Assembly: GCA_041752315.1 (NCBI GenBank)
Contig: JBGSHJ010000001.1
Coordinates: 1-64,000, forward strand
Direction of reading: 5' to 3'
Length of the DNA: 64,000 nt
Origin: SYFY01 sp041752315
Lineage (GTDB): Bacteria > Pseudomonadota > Gammaproteobacteria > Pseudomonadales > Azotimanducaceae
Shown here: positions 25,720-34,481 of the stretch, in pieces
Layout: every line of letters begins with the position of its first letter
Position numbering within the stretch: the stretch's first letter is position 1
Translations under genes and position numbers: made by a program
Notes under the pieces: generated by a model
Database searches by the model: none
What the model was told of the DNA's origin: nothing
The model's input: the letters and a program-made list of their open reading frames with translations, nothing else

Positions 25720-26427
25720 TCAGGCAACGATTGTCAGGCGTTCACGGTCCGAGACAGACAGCATGCGATCCCGAGCGGAAAACCACTCCTCCGAATACTC
25801 GCAACCGGCATAGGATTCGAACCAGGGTCCGCCTTCCGTGAAGTGGACCAAACGGGCACTGTTGTCATGCCGGTCATAACCAACGAGGTGGTTCCAGCCA
25901 TGGGGCAATGATCCGATCAGATCATCGTCATCGATCCATTTGAACTGGTGCAGCTCCAGACCGGTTGCCGCGTTGACGTAGTCGGATGAGAGCGTTGTGC
26001 ATGCTGAGCAGTTCATCAGCATGACACTCGACCAGTTTTTGCGATGATAGCGGGTCTGGACACTGTTGTTGAACTTGACGGTGCTTTCCGGTTGATGATC
26101 ATGTTTGACGACCTGGATGGTCTTGGCAGGGCTGCGGTGTGCCCACAGTTCAGCGATATCGGCCCGACACAACATGTCACAGTCCATGAAAATGGCATGT
26201 CCTTCATAATTGCACAACCACGGAACCAGAAAGCGGGAGAAGGAAAATTCGGTTGAGGCGAGTGCATGCGGCGGTCGATTGTAGACCCCTCGCAACTGGC
26301 TCAACATCACCGGAGTGATTGTAACCGGCAGGCTGGCCTGTTCGAGAATGCTGTGTGACAGGACGTTGAAGGCAGCGATTTCACTTCGATCGTAACCTAT
26401 GAATACCCGGATTCTGTCGCTGGTCAT
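25720..26427 (-). CDS. DxD glycosyltransferase, GT8-like
   Basis: Encodes 235 aa. The nucleotide-sugar and metal-binding motif MDCDMLCRADIAELW (DxD, about residues 81-95) follows ASTEFSFSRFLVPWLCNYEG, an arrangement seen in small GT-A transferases of the GT8 type. It ends with an ERLTIVA tail and has no signal or membrane segment, so it is cytoplasmic. Its start overlaps the stop of the TPR glycosyltransferase gene by four bases, so the two act together. Lying inside the flagellar cluster, it most likely adds a sugar to flagellin or builds its glycan. Surface polysaccharide is the alternative. Confidence 0.75.
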   Translation of the reverse strand: MTSDRIRVFIGYDRSEIAAFNVLSHSILEQASLPVTITPVMLSQLRGVYNRPPHALASTEFSFSRFLVPWLCNYEGHAIFMDCDMLCRADIAELWAHRSPAKTIQVVKHDHQPESTVKFNNSVQTRYHRKNWSSVMLMNCSACTTLSSDYVNAATGLELHQFKWIDDDDLIGSLPHGWNHLVGYDRHDNSARLVHFTEGGPWFESYAGCEYSEEWFSARDRMLSVSDRERLTIVA

Positions 26428-28130
26428 CGTCGTTTCCTCAGGTTTGCGGCGATCCTTTCGATGGGCTCAGCCCAGCTATCGAGAAATATCTGACGGTAGA
26501 GCGTGACATCCGGATACCAGGGGGATTGTGTGCCTTGCAGAAACCAGTGCCAGACTGGACGCCTGCCAATGAGCGCATGTGTTTTTACGCCAAGCGCTCC
26601 GGCCAGATGCACACTGGCATTGGAAACTGAAACAAACTCATCGAGAGCTGCCAACTGCGCCGCGGCGACTTCCAGGTCGGTCAATGCGTTGCACCCTGGG
26701 TCGGTATGCACGGTGAATCCACGTTGCAACGCATGTTCGGCAAGTTCAGCAGCGCCTTCGCCATACTGTGCGCTGATGAAAACAGTGTCTGGAGTTTCCA
26801 GAATCGGGTCCATGAGTGTCAGTGGAATCGACTTGCTTGCACCGTTGTACGTACTGTGACTCAGCCATGACAGGCCCACGTACCGGCGGCCGGGATAAAG
26901 TTGCTCCCAGCGGTCGCGGAACTGGTTGCGCAGTACGGTGTCGGGTTTGAAGAATTGTTTTGCCGGTGGCAATTCAGCAAGGGTAGGGCGCAGCCAGATG
27001 TGCAACTCTCCCAGACCGACAAATGCGTCGTGTCTGTTGAACTCTTCCCTGGTCAACGCAGCCGTGACATTCAAGCGTGGGTCACTGCGACGGAAGAGTG
27101 GCAGAAGTCTGGGATCACAGGGAAAGGTCACCTGTACACCGGCATCCAGCAGTTCGCCCAGCATCTGTGCGTACAGAATCTCGTCACCCACTCCCTGCTC
27201 ACGCAGGACAACAAGTTTCAGGCCAGGACGGATCCGCCCTTGCCAGCGAGGTATGTCGGCGATATCGGGTGTGTTTGAAACACGCTCGCGACTCATGCGC
27301 AATCGCCAGCCGGCTTCGATTTCGCCCATGGTCATCAGCATGACCGCCAGCAGTTTCAGGCAGTTTTGATTGCTTGAATCCAGGGCATGCGCCCTTTGCA
27401 GCGGAGGTATGCCTCCTGCAAAGTCACCCAGCTGGCTGTAGACCATCCCGAGGTTGGTGAGTGTTTCCGGGTTGTCAGGGGACAGTTGTACTGCGTGAAC
27501 CGCCAGTGTTTCGATTGTCAGCGCCTGTTCGTCACTGATGAACATCGATTCCGCGAGTATTCTCGATTCCAGAGCGACCAGATAGTCGAGGTCTGCCGGT
27601 TGCGCACCTTCCAGCTCGATGCATCGATACGCGTATTCCCGCGCCTGGGACAGCTCCTTGCGCTCCTTGTACAAACGCGAGAGCAAACGGCAACTGTCTG
27701 CGCGAGGATGCAACGAAATGTCCTGCAGCAGAGCGTCGATGGCCTTGTCGGCATTTCCCAGTTTTCGCCATGCCAGACCGGTGTTGTACCAGGCCATGGC
27801 GTGTGTGGGTGACAGCCGCAGAGCGATGGCATAAGCGTCTATGGCTGCTCGATATTCAGCGGATTCAGCCAGGGCCAAGCCCAGATTGTATTGCAGGTCT
27901 GCGTCGGCGGGACGGGCCGTCGTCAGCCTGCGAAGGAAGGGCAGGGCGTTGACCGCTTCGCCTTCGTCCAGCAGCAGTGCAGCCATGAGCGACTGGACGT
28001 CGCTGTTGGCAGGGTACTTTCTCAGCAACCGGTTGTAGACCGGTTTCGCCTCGGCACGTCGGCCTTGTATGTGCCAGCGTCTGGCTTCATCCAGTCTGCT
28101 GCAGTCCTTGGCGTTCATTGATCTGTTCAT
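26424..28130 (-). CDS. TPR-GT-B glycosyltransferase, FlmG-like (probable flagellin glycosyltransferase)
   Basis: Encodes 568 aa. The N-terminal half (about 10-270) is a run of tetratricopeptide repeats, for example DLQYNLGLALAESAEYRAAI, AMAWYNTGLAWRKLGNADKA and ETLTNLGMVYSQLGDFAGGI. The C-terminal half (about 300-565) is a GT-B fold related to heptosyltransferases (GT9): VVLREQGVGDEILYAQMLGE near the front, and FVSVSNASVHLAGALGVKTH and ALIGRRPVWHWFLQG at the nucleotide-sugar site. This TPR plus GT-B design is that of FlmG, which binds flagellin through its TPRs. Cytoplasmic, no signal peptide. The donor sugar cannot be read from the sequence, and no pseudaminic or legionaminic acid genes are in the window. 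Confidence 0.72.
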   Translation of the reverse strand: MNRSMNAKDCSRLDEARRWHIQGRRAEAKPVYNRLLRKYPANSDVQSLMAALLLDEGEAVNALPFLRRLTTARPADADLQYNLGLALAESAEYRAAIDAYAIALRLSPTHAMAWYNTGLAWRKLGNADKAIDALLQDISLHPRADSCRLLSRLYKERKELSQAREYAYRCIELEGAQPADLDYLVALESRILAESMFISDEQALTIETLAVHAVQLSPDNPETLTNLGMVYSQLGDFAGGIPPLQRAHALDSSNQNCLKLLAVMLMTMGEIEAGWRLRMSRERVSNTPDIADIPRWQGRIRPGLKLVVLREQGVGDEILYAQMLGELLDAGVQVTFPCDPRLLPLFRRSDPRLNVTAALTREEFNRHDAFVGLGELHIWLRPTLAELPPAKQFFKPDTVLRNQFRDRWEQLYPGRRYVGLSWLSHSTYNGASKSIPLTLMDPILETPDTVFISAQYGEGAAELAEHALQRGFTVHTDPGCNALTDLEVAAAQLAALDEFVSVSNASVHLAGALGVKTHALIGRRPVWHWFLQGTQSPWYPDVTLYRQIFLDSWAEPIERIAANLRKRR

Positions 28131-28469
28131 GCAGAAAGGCTAGCAAAGACTGGATTTTCTGCTGGAGGCAACCGTTTGCGAGACGCTCCAGGTGCTGCGA
28201 GTACCTGCAAGGCAGCCGGGAAACGAAGTCACCAACGTGATCTACACTCCTGGATCGGACACTTTTCGGTGGTTTGCTTAAGTCCCACGTTCCAGTTCTC
28301 ACGTGGTGTGAAACAACGAGGTGCAGTGGACCGGATGGCAGACAGTCAGATTGCCTGATGCTTGTTTGAGCATCGTGGTGGACTGTGCGCGCTGTTTTTG
28401 TTCAGATCGGCAGTCGCAGCACAATGGATATGGATGGTCCAGCCAACTCACAGGACATGGAGGTCCGCA
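28131..28469. other. Divergent intergenic region with a hairpin
   Basis: This 339-base spacer separates the minus-strand glycosyltransferase pair from the methyltransferase gene. GATGCT (28357-28362) and AGCATC (28369-28374) form a perfect six-base stem with a six-base loop in the probable methyltransferase leader. I found no convincing sigma-28 or sigma-54 site on either strand. The methyltransferase ribosome binding site TGGAGGT is at 28458-28464. Confidence 0.4.
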
Positions 28470-29126
28470 ATGAATGTTGCAACGTCTGGAGAGTATCGCG
28501 AAGACAACCCGAGCCCACGTTTCCATGAGTTGATCGCTGCCTATCGCCAACTTCATGAACAGGGTTCCCCGGAACACGGCATTGCCGCCGCATCCATGTT
28601 TCCTGGACAAAGTCTGGGTGAGCACCTGGTCACGTTGCTGACTGTCACAGAACAGTATGGCGTCCGCACCATGCTGGATTACGGATGTGGCAAGGCAATG
28701 CTGTACCAGCCCGTCAATGACATGAGGCTGGGAGATCGAATGGCACGATGTGTCCAGGAACTGCTCGGTGTTGATGTGACCTTGTTTGACCCCGGATTCC
28801 GACCTTACGCTGAAAAACCGGGTGGCAGGTTTGATCTGGTGGTCTGCACGGATGTACTTGAGCACTGCGCCGAAGCTGACCTGCCCTGGATCATTGAGGA
28901 GCTGTTTGCTTATGCGCGGAAGTACGTGTTTGCCAATGTTGCCTGTTATCCGGCGCGGAAACTGCTGCCTAACGGTGAAAACGCGCACTGCACAATTCGA
29001 GATACCCGCTGGTGGGGTGAGCTTTTCAGCGACATTGCGGCGAGATATCCCGGTGTGGACTACCAGGTAGTGTGTACAAGAATCGTCTCGGGTGGTCGGG
29101 AACACGACTACCTGGGCCGTGCGTGA
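28470..29126 (+). CDS. Class I SAM-dependent methyltransferase
   Basis: From ATG 28470, preceded by TGGAGGT, the product is 218 aa; the longer in-frame start at 28362 gives an unlikely hydrophobic leader and lacks a ribosome binding site. The SAM-binding motif I is TMLDYGCGKAMLY (about residues 68-80), and motif IV is VVCTDVLEHCAEADLPW (about 123-139). It belongs to a class commonly found with glycan-modification genes. Its place between the flagellin-type glycosyltransferases and fliK suggests methylation of a glycan or of flagellin. The substrate is an inference. Confidence 0.75.
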   Translation: MNVATSGEYREDNPSPRFHELIAAYRQLHEQGSPEHGIAAASMFPGQSLGEHLVTLLTVTEQYGVRTMLDYGCGKAMLYQPVNDMRLGDRMARCVQELLGVDVTLFDPGFRPYAEKPGGRFDLVVCTDVLEHCAEADLPWIIEELFAYARKYVFANVACYPARKLLPNGENAHCTIRDTRWWGELFSDIAARYPGVDYQVVCTRIVSGGREHDYLGRA

Positions 29127-29140
29127 TCCACAAGTGGGGT

Positions 29141-29156
29141 TGGCATGCTCATTGCT
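29141..29156 (+). promoter_or_regulatory. Sigma-54 promoter upstream of fliK
   Basis: TGGCATG-CTCA-TTGCT lies at 29141-29156. The invariant GG (29142-29143) and GC (29154-29155) are separated by exactly ten bases, as in the -24/-12 consensus TGGCACG-N4-TTGCW, with only the C5-C6 transition different. Transcription would start near 29168, about 120 bases before fliK. This fits control of fliK and perhaps fliLMNOPQR by the FleQ/FleR-like activators. Confidence 0.75.
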
Positions 29157-29289
29157 CTCCAGCTGTTGATTGATTCTCGTATTCACGGGCAACCGAAGGC
29201 GTGACCCCCGACCTTCCTGTTTGAACCGTCACGAGAATTTTCCGAGTACAACTCAATGAACGTGTTGACGTTCTTAACCAGAGGCCACT

Positions 29290-31032
29290 TTGCAGACCAC
29301 AATCGGAAGCCTGTTGAATACACCGCCTGCAACAACCAACGAAGCCGCAGGCTCCAGCCAGACCAATGCCGCCAATGCGTTTTCTGCCATTTTTGCGCGC
29401 GAACTGCAGCAACCCGGCACTGTGGGCAATGCGGCGACCCAGTACCCGGTGAATACCGATGATCAACCTGATCAGGGTGAGTTGCCTCTGATTTCGGTCG
29501 AAGAGAGTCCGGTCGATGCGGGCTTGCTCGCAGGCATCTGGGCCATTCTTGACGAGGTTGATTCCCTGCAGGAAGTTGCCGGTGCGACCGGCGAGCGTCT
29601 GCCGGAGGAACTGACCGCTGAACTGGTCGATAGCGCCTTTGAACTCGGACGCCTGGCTGATGAATTGTCTTCTGCATTGGTACAGAAGCCGGTTTATCAC
29701 GCGGGAAATCAGGATTCCGCCGTGGTTGCAGGGAACGGAGCAGTCGCCGGACTTGCCGCGCTGCCCGGCTGGACGACGAGCGCTGAGCCTTCTGGTACTT
29801 CCCCGGGCCCGATTCCGAACTCGCAGGCTGTTGCAGATGCGCTCAACCGCTTGCGTTTGTTGCTTGACGCGCCGGGACAGAACACCTTGTCCAACCCGAC
29901 GACTGTTCCGGCTCCGTCAGCGGCTGCTGTCATGCCCGATATCCCGGGTGCAGTGCCTGCCGCTGGCTTGCCGCTGGCGACATCTGCACCCTCGGAGCTT
30001 GCCGGAGTTTCGGGTGCCTCGCTGGATCAGTTGTCCGCGATCAGCCAGGAACTCACGGGTACTCGGGCATTTTCCCGGGATGTCTCGCCTTCTGGCCGCG
30101 AAATACTGCAGACCTTGAGCTCGGCACCGATCGCCGTTACCGCATTGCCAGCGGGTATTCCGAGCCCGGTTGACTCGTTGCAACTGGCGATTCCCGTGAC
30201 GTCGATGCCACAGGTTCCCCACGTGATGCCGGAAGTCCAGAATGTGCTGAGTGCAATGCTGGCTGATCCGGTTGGGCTGAGTCCAGCCAGTGACCAGTCA
30301 CTGAAATCATTGGTGGCAGACAAGGTTCCGAACGACATCGTCGATTTTGATTCACTCCTCGATGAGGGGTTCAAGCTTCAGGATATGGGCACGGCTGTCA
30401 TGCGGGAGGCCAGCGCGTTGTCATCGTCCGCCCTTTCCAATCTCGACAGCCTGCTCCGTGGCAGCACCTCGCCAGAAAACCGTCTGCCAGGCGTTGAAGC
30501 CAGTACCGCACAACAGTCGAGTGCCGAGAGGACGGCACTGGCCGAATCACGTCCCGCGATTGCAGCGGCAAAACTGGATGTCTGGCTGCGCACAACCGAA
30601 GAACTGCCTGACCATATCCTTGCGCATGTCGCCAGAATGCATGCGCAGTCATCGCGGTTCAACGCAGCGGGAGTCAACGATCTTGTACAGAGAATGACTC
30701 TCTCTTTGCATCCGGAGGAACTGGGACAGGTGGATGTCCAGATGCGAACGGGTGAGCAGATGAGCCTGGTGTTCAATGCCCGGGAAGGTGCTACTCGTGA
30801 CCTGCTGGAACAGAACATTGCCCGCTTGCGGCAGATGTTCGAAGCCCAGGGCATCACTCTGGGGGATATCAGTGTCGGAACGGGCGGGGGAACCGATCGA
30901 CAGGCTCACGACAAAACGTCCAACACCTTCTTGAATCAATCCGCAGATGGTGGCGTCGAGCCGGATCTCGCCAATCCCTCTGGACGGCCGCTGGCTCCTG
31001 GCTCCGATCGCCTGATCGACATCCGCGCCTGA
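29290..31032 (+). CDS. fliK: Flagellar hook-length control protein FliK
   Basis: Encodes 580 aa from TTG 29290 (MQTTIGSLLNTPPATTNEAA). FliK is a secreted ruler that switches export from hook to filament substrates through FlhB. The first 440 residues are low-complexity, rich in Ala, Pro, Ser and Thr, as expected for the ruler part. The conserved C-terminal domain (about 450-530) has MTLSLHPEELGQVDVQMRTG, LVFNAREGATRDLLEQNIAR and LRQMFEAQGITLGDISV. The length, longer than E. coli (375), fits the variation of the ruler region. Confidence 0.93.
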   Translation: MQTTIGSLLNTPPATTNEAAGSSQTNAANAFSAIFARELQQPGTVGNAATQYPVNTDDQPDQGELPLISVEESPVDAGLLAGIWAILDEVDSLQEVAGATGERLPEELTAELVDSAFELGRLADELSSALVQKPVYHAGNQDSAVVAGNGAVAGLAALPGWTTSAEPSGTSPGPIPNSQAVADALNRLRLLLDAPGQNTLSNPTTVPAPSAAAVMPDIPGAVPAAGLPLATSAPSELAGVSGASLDQLSAISQELTGTRAFSRDVSPSGREILQTLSSAPIAVTALPAGIPSPVDSLQLAIPVTSMPQVPHVMPEVQNVLSAMLADPVGLSPASDQSLKSLVADKVPNDIVDFDSLLDEGFKLQDMGTAVMREASALSSSALSNLDSLLRGSTSPENRLPGVEASTAQQSSAERTALAESRPAIAAAKLDVWLRTTEELPDHILAHVARMHAQSSRFNAAGVNDLVQRMTLSLHPEELGQVDVQMRTGEQMSLVFNAREGATRDLLEQNIARLRQMFEAQGITLGDISVGTGGGTDRQAHDKTSNTFLNQSADGGVEPDLANPSGRPLAPGSDRLIDIRA

Positions 31033-31077
31033 GGTGATGCAGGTTGTGGTGGGTCCTGTTGACACTGGCTGAAGCAC

Positions 31078-31098
31078 CTGCGGACTGATTGTCCGCAG
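31078..31098 (+). terminator. Hairpin after fliK
   Basis: CTGCGGAC (31078-31085) pairs perfectly with GTCCGCAG (31091-31098) over the loop TGATT. No T tract follows. Together with the next hairpin it may reduce read-through from fliK into fliL. Confidence 0.45.
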
Positions 31099-31158
31099 TG
31101 CCTGCCATCAGGATGCGTTCCCCATTCGACAAAGCGCCAACTTAATGGCGCGTAACGG

Positions 31159-31183
31159 CCTGCATTCCGGCAGGATTGTTTTT
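31159..31183 (+). terminator. Possible intrinsic terminator before fliL
   Basis: CCTGC (31159-31163) pairs with GCAGG (31170-31174), followed by ATTGTTTTT (31175-31183). The stem is short but GC-rich and the T-rich tail is right. If active it would separate fliK from the fliL operon, which would need its own promoter. TTGACT and TTGACG near 31210-31223 are possible -35 elements, but no good -10 is evident. Confidence 0.45.
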
Positions 31184-31266
31184 CCGTACTAGACTCGATT
31201 CACAGAGCGTTGACTTGTTGACGCACTGAACACGAATTCCTTCAGGATCTGGTACGGAAAACTGAC

Positions 31267-31779
31267 ATGGCAGCCAAGAAACAAGCCCCCAAAGCCCAGG
31301 CCGAAGTGCCGGCAGTCGCTGCACCTGCGAACAACAAAAAAATGATCATCATTTTTGGCGCGGTGCTGGTTCTGGCAATCGGCGCGAGTGTTGGGGGAAC
31401 GATGTTCCTGCTCGACTCAGGTACGGCGTCGGATGCAGCGCCAGAAAAGCCAGTTTATACAGAAGCGCTCTACCATACGTTCCAACCGGCGTTTGTCGTT
31501 AACTATCTGGTGGCCAACAAGCCACGCTTTCTGCAATCAGAACTTGCGTTGATGGCACGTGATCCTGCAGTTCTGGAAGCGATCATCCAGCATGCGCCGC
31601 TCGTTCGCGCGAAGCTGCTGGATACACTGTCCAGCCAGAACTTCGCCGATCTGCAGACACAGGCTGGCAAGGAAGCCTTGCAGACGGCAATGCTCGAAAC
31701 CGTGAATGCCATACTCGCGGATCAGAAAGTTGATTCGAAAGCAGAGCAGATGCTGTTTTCGACCTTTGTGTTGCAGTAG
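31267..31779 (+). CDS. fliL: Flagellar basal body-associated protein FliL
   Basis: Encodes 170 aa (E. coli 154). FliL surrounds the stator at the basal body and supports torque. The N-terminus is a basic cytoplasmic stretch (MAAKKQAPKAQAE), then one transmembrane helix at about residues 26-50 (MIIIFGAVLVLAIGASVGGT). The periplasmic domain contains LYHTFQPAFVVNYL and the C-terminal block with LQTAMLETVNAIL and MLFSTFVLQ, which is family-typical. fliM follows after 12 bases. Confidence 0.93.
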   Translation: MAAKKQAPKAQAEVPAVAAPANNKKMIIIFGAVLVLAIGASVGGTMFLLDSGTASDAAPEKPVYTEALYHTFQPAFVVNYLVANKPRFLQSELALMARDPAVLEAIIQHAPLVRAKLLDTLSSQNFADLQTQAGKEALQTAMLETVNAILADQKVDSKAEQMLFSTFVLQ

Positions 31780-31791
31780 GTCGAGTCTGCC

Positions 31792-32763
31792 ATGGCTGAT
31801 CGAAACGTACTCTCGGAAGAAGAAATCGATGCCCTGCTGTCTGGAGTGAACAGTGGCGATGTCGATACTGAAGATGATTCCTCGCCGGCAACAGCAGATG
31901 TCCGCCAATACGATCTGACCAGTCAGGATCGTGTGGTACGTGGACGACTGCCGACGCTCGAGTTGATCGGTGAAAAGTTCGCCCGCCAGTTTCGGGTTGA
32001 AATGCTCTCGTTGCTGCGGTTCCAGATCGATGTCGGCGCCGGCGGTGTCCAGGTGCTCAAGTTTTCAGAATATGCCCAGTCGTTGTTTGTACCCACCAGC
32101 ATTGGTCTGACCCGCATCACTCCGTTTGTTGGTGCATGCCTCATTGTCCTGGATGCCAAACTCATTTACCGCATGGTCGAGAAACTCTTTGGTGGAACCA
32201 GTGAACTGGCAGACATCGACGGCCGCGACTTCACGCCGACCGAACGACGGGTGGTTGACCGCGTACATGAATTGCTGGCCAAGGTCTACAAGGCAGCCTG
32301 GGCTGATGTTCTGGATATTCATGTCGAAGTGGTTGGCCGGGAAATCAATCCGAATCTGCTCAACCAGTTCAATCCGGATGACGTCCTGATGGTTACAACG
32401 TTCCGGGTGGCGCTCGAATCCGGCAGTGGCGAAATGCACATCGCCATCCCATATACGGCGCTTGAACCCTTTCGCAGCATTCTCGATAGCCGCATACGCA
32501 TAGACGGCGAAGAAATCGATAACGAATGGAGTCTGCAACTCGAGCAGCGACTCCTGGAAACGGATGTCCCTGTCAACTGCGAAATCGCCAGCAGACGCCT
32601 GCGACTGCGGGAATTGCTGTCGATGCAGGTGGGAGACGTGATCGAACTGGATATGCCGGAGATGCATGAAGTGGTCGTGGGATCGGCACCGGTCTTCATG
32701 GCCAAGCTCGGTGAGTCGCGCGGCAATCTTGCGCTCGAATTTCTGGAAGATGTACCCCGTTGA
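31792..32763 (+). CDS. fliM: Flagellar motor switch protein FliM
   Basis: Encodes 323 aa (E. coli 334). FliM is the C-ring subunit that binds CheY-P. The CheY-binding peptide is present at the N-terminus: LSEEEIDALLSGVNSGD (residues 7-23). The middle domain shows FARQFRVEMLSLLRFQIDV and GACLIVLDAKLIYRMVEKLF with the FGGTS signature, and RDFTPTERRVVDRVHELLAK follows. The C-terminal SpoA domain has LSMQVGDVIELDMPE. Intact CheY binding implies that the cell has chemotaxis genes, though none are in this window. Confidence 0.97.
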   Translation: MADRNVLSEEEIDALLSGVNSGDVDTEDDSSPATADVRQYDLTSQDRVVRGRLPTLELIGEKFARQFRVEMLSLLRFQIDVGAGGVQVLKFSEYAQSLFVPTSIGLTRITPFVGACLIVLDAKLIYRMVEKLFGGTSELADIDGRDFTPTERRVVDRVHELLAKVYKAAWADVLDIHVEVVGREINPNLLNQFNPDDVLMVTTFRVALESGSGEMHIAIPYTALEPFRSILDSRIRIDGEEIDNEWSLQLEQRLLETDVPVNCEIASRRLRLRELLSMQVGDVIELDMPEMHEVVVGSAPVFMAKLGESRGNLALEFLEDVPR

Positions 32764-32774
32764 GGAAAACAGTA

Positions 32775-33098
32775 ATGGCAGACGATAACGTCAAAGCAGG
32801 TGGCGAAGAATCACCCATGTCGCGTGAAGCTACCCGACCACAGAACCTGGATGTCGTGCTGGATATTCCGGTGCGACTGTCAATGGAAGTTGGCAACACC
32901 AACATCAGCATCCGCAAGTTGCTCAAGCTCAACAAGGGCTCCATTGTTGAATTGTCACGCACTGCCGGTGAACCTCTGGACGTGATGGTGAACGGAACCC
33001 TGGTCGCACGTGGCGAAGTGGTGGTTGTCAATGACAAGTTTGGCGTGCGACTGCTGGACGTGATGAGTCCGGAGCAGCGGCTGCAAAGTCTGAACTGA
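32775..33098 (+). CDS. fliN: Flagellar motor switch protein FliN
   Basis: Encodes 107 aa from ATG 32775 with GAGGAAA upstream; the TTG at 32760 overlapping the fliM stop is less likely. FliN completes the C ring and docks FliH. The SpoA domain is complete: QNLDVVLDIPVRLSMEVGNT, then SIRKLLKLNKGSIVELSRTA, GEPLDVMVNGTLVARGEVVV and KFGVRLLDVMSPEQRL. The N-terminal tail is short compared with E. coli (137 aa). Confidence 0.96.
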   Translation: MADDNVKAGGEESPMSREATRPQNLDVVLDIPVRLSMEVGNTNISIRKLLKLNKGSIVELSRTAGEPLDVMVNGTLVARGEVVVVNDKFGVRLLDVMSPEQRLQSLN

Positions 33099-33099
33099 C

Positions 33100-33447
33100 A
33101 TGCAGGCCGACTACCTTCAGATCTTGATTGTTCTGGCATTCATCGTCGGGTTGATATTCCTGATGGCGTGGTTCGCGCGACGACTGACAGCCGGAAGAAC
33201 ACACGACGCCAATGCCATTGCAGTCGTGGCAACACGATTTCTCGGTCCGAAGGAAAAACTGCTGCTGGTGGAGGTCGAAGGGACCCGGGTTCTGATCGGC
33301 ATCAACGGCCAGAGCATGACCCCGCTGTGCACTGTTCGAATCGCTGCGCAGGATCAGGCCAGACACGACCACGCCGATTTTTCGACAGCGCTGTCCCAGG
33401 CTGCGGTGACAGCCGGGACGGTCGCACAGACGGGAGCTGCTGCATGA
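33100..33447 (+). CDS. fliO: Flagellar biosynthesis protein FliO
   Basis: Encodes 115 aa (E. coli 121), one base after the fliN stop. FliO is a scaffold that helps assemble the FliP ring. One transmembrane segment near the N-terminus (YLQILIVLAFIVGLIFLMAW, residues about 4-23) is followed by basic residues and a small cytoplasmic domain with RFLGPKEKLLLVEVEGTRV, the family motif. Overlaps fliP by four bases (ATGA). Confidence 0.92.
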   Translation: MQADYLQILIVLAFIVGLIFLMAWFARRLTAGRTHDANAIAVVATRFLGPKEKLLLVEVEGTRVLIGINGQSMTPLCTVRIAAQDQARHDHADFSTALSQAAVTAGTVAQTGAAA

Positions 33448-34214
33448 ACTCAACTATGGGCAGGTGGCTGACCTTGCTGGCATGCGGACTGATGTACCCG
33501 GGTGTTGCGCTGGCATTACCCGAAATCCCCGCAGTCACCATTACAGGTAGTGGTGACGAACAGAGTTACGGGGTCAGTCTGCAGATCCTCGCCGTCATGA
33601 CGGCGCTCACGCTGCTGCCGTCGGCGATGATCATGCTGACTTCATTTACCCGGATCGTCATTGTTTTTGCGATCCTGCGCCAGGCCATTGGCATGCAGTC
33701 GACACCTTCCAACCAGATTCTGGTGGGTCTTGCGCTGTTTCTGTCCATCTTCGTCATGAGCCCGGTGCTCAAGGAAATCAACACGCTGGCGCTGGAACCC
33801 TACCTTGCGGAAACGATGAGTCCGGAAGCAGCCCTGCAGGAAGCATCCGTCCCTCTCAAGAGTTTCATGATGGCGCAGACCAGAGAGGATGATCTGGACC
33901 TTTTTCTCGGGCTCGCGGGAAAGAAACTCGAAGGTGATACCGATGAACAGATGCAGGCGGAAGTCGATTTTTTCGTTCTTGTACCTGCGTTCATGACGTC
34001 CGAACTCAAGACAGCGTTCCAGATCGGATTCATCCTCTTCATACCTTTCCTCGTCATCGACATGGTGGTGGCCAGTGTTCTGATGTCGATGGGTATGATG
34101 ATGTTGTCTCCGCTCATCATTTCACTGCCATTCAAGCTGATGTTGTTCGTCCTGGTTGATGGCTGGGTGCTCATCATGGGTACCCTCGCGTCCAGCTTCG
34201 GAGTCTCGAGTTGA
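33444..34214 (+). CDS. fliP: Flagellar export gate protein FliP
   Basis: Encodes 256 aa from ATG 33444 overlapping the fliO stop. FliP forms the core of the export gate with FliQ and FliR. A cleavable signal peptide (MNSTMGRWLTLLACGLMYPG, cut after about ALA) is followed by membrane helices. Family signatures are present: SFTRIVIVFAILRQAIGMQ, SNQILVGLALFLSIFVMSPV and VPAFMTSELKTAFQIGFILF, then MMMLSPLIISLPFKLMLFVL. The length matches E. coli FliP (245). Confidence 0.97.
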   Translation: MNSTMGRWLTLLACGLMYPGVALALPEIPAVTITGSGDEQSYGVSLQILAVMTALTLLPSAMIMLTSFTRIVIVFAILRQAIGMQSTPSNQILVGLALFLSIFVMSPVLKEINTLALEPYLAETMSPEAALQEASVPLKSFMMAQTREDDLDLFLGLAGKKLEGDTDEQMQAEVDFFVLVPAFMTSELKTAFQIGFILFIPFLVIDMVVASVLMSMGMMMLSPLIISLPFKLMLFVLVDGWVLIMGTLASSFGVSS

Positions 34215-34480
34215 CACCGGGTGATGCACTTTCAGTGTTTGGCGACGGACTTTTCCTGGTGGTCATCATCGTCTGTGTTGCCGTATTGCCCAGCCTGGTG
34301 GTTGGTCTGGTGGTGTCCATCTTCCAGGCAGCCACACAGATCAACGAACAGACGCTGTCCTTTCTCCCCCGATTGTTGGCTACCCTGCTGACACTCATGG
34401 CGGCCGGTCCGTGGATCATGGGATCGATCATTGAATTCACGCATGGGTTGTTCGACAAGATCCCGCAGATGGTCGGCTGA
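34211..34480 (+). CDS. fliQ: Flagellar export gate protein FliQ
   Basis: Encodes 89 aa, exactly the E. coli length, from TTG 34211 overlapping the fliP stop by four bases. Two transmembrane helices: DGLFLVVIIVCVAVLPSLVV (about 12-31) and RLLATLLTLMAAGPWIMGSI (about 54-73). The cytoplasmic loop between them has FQAATQINEQTLSFLPR, the most conserved FliQ motif. Confidence 0.96.
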   Translation: MTPGDALSVFGDGLFLVVIIVCVAVLPSLVVGLVVSIFQAATQINEQTLSFLPRLLATLLTLMAAGPWIMGSIIEFTHGLFDKIPQMVG

Positions 34481-34481
34481 C

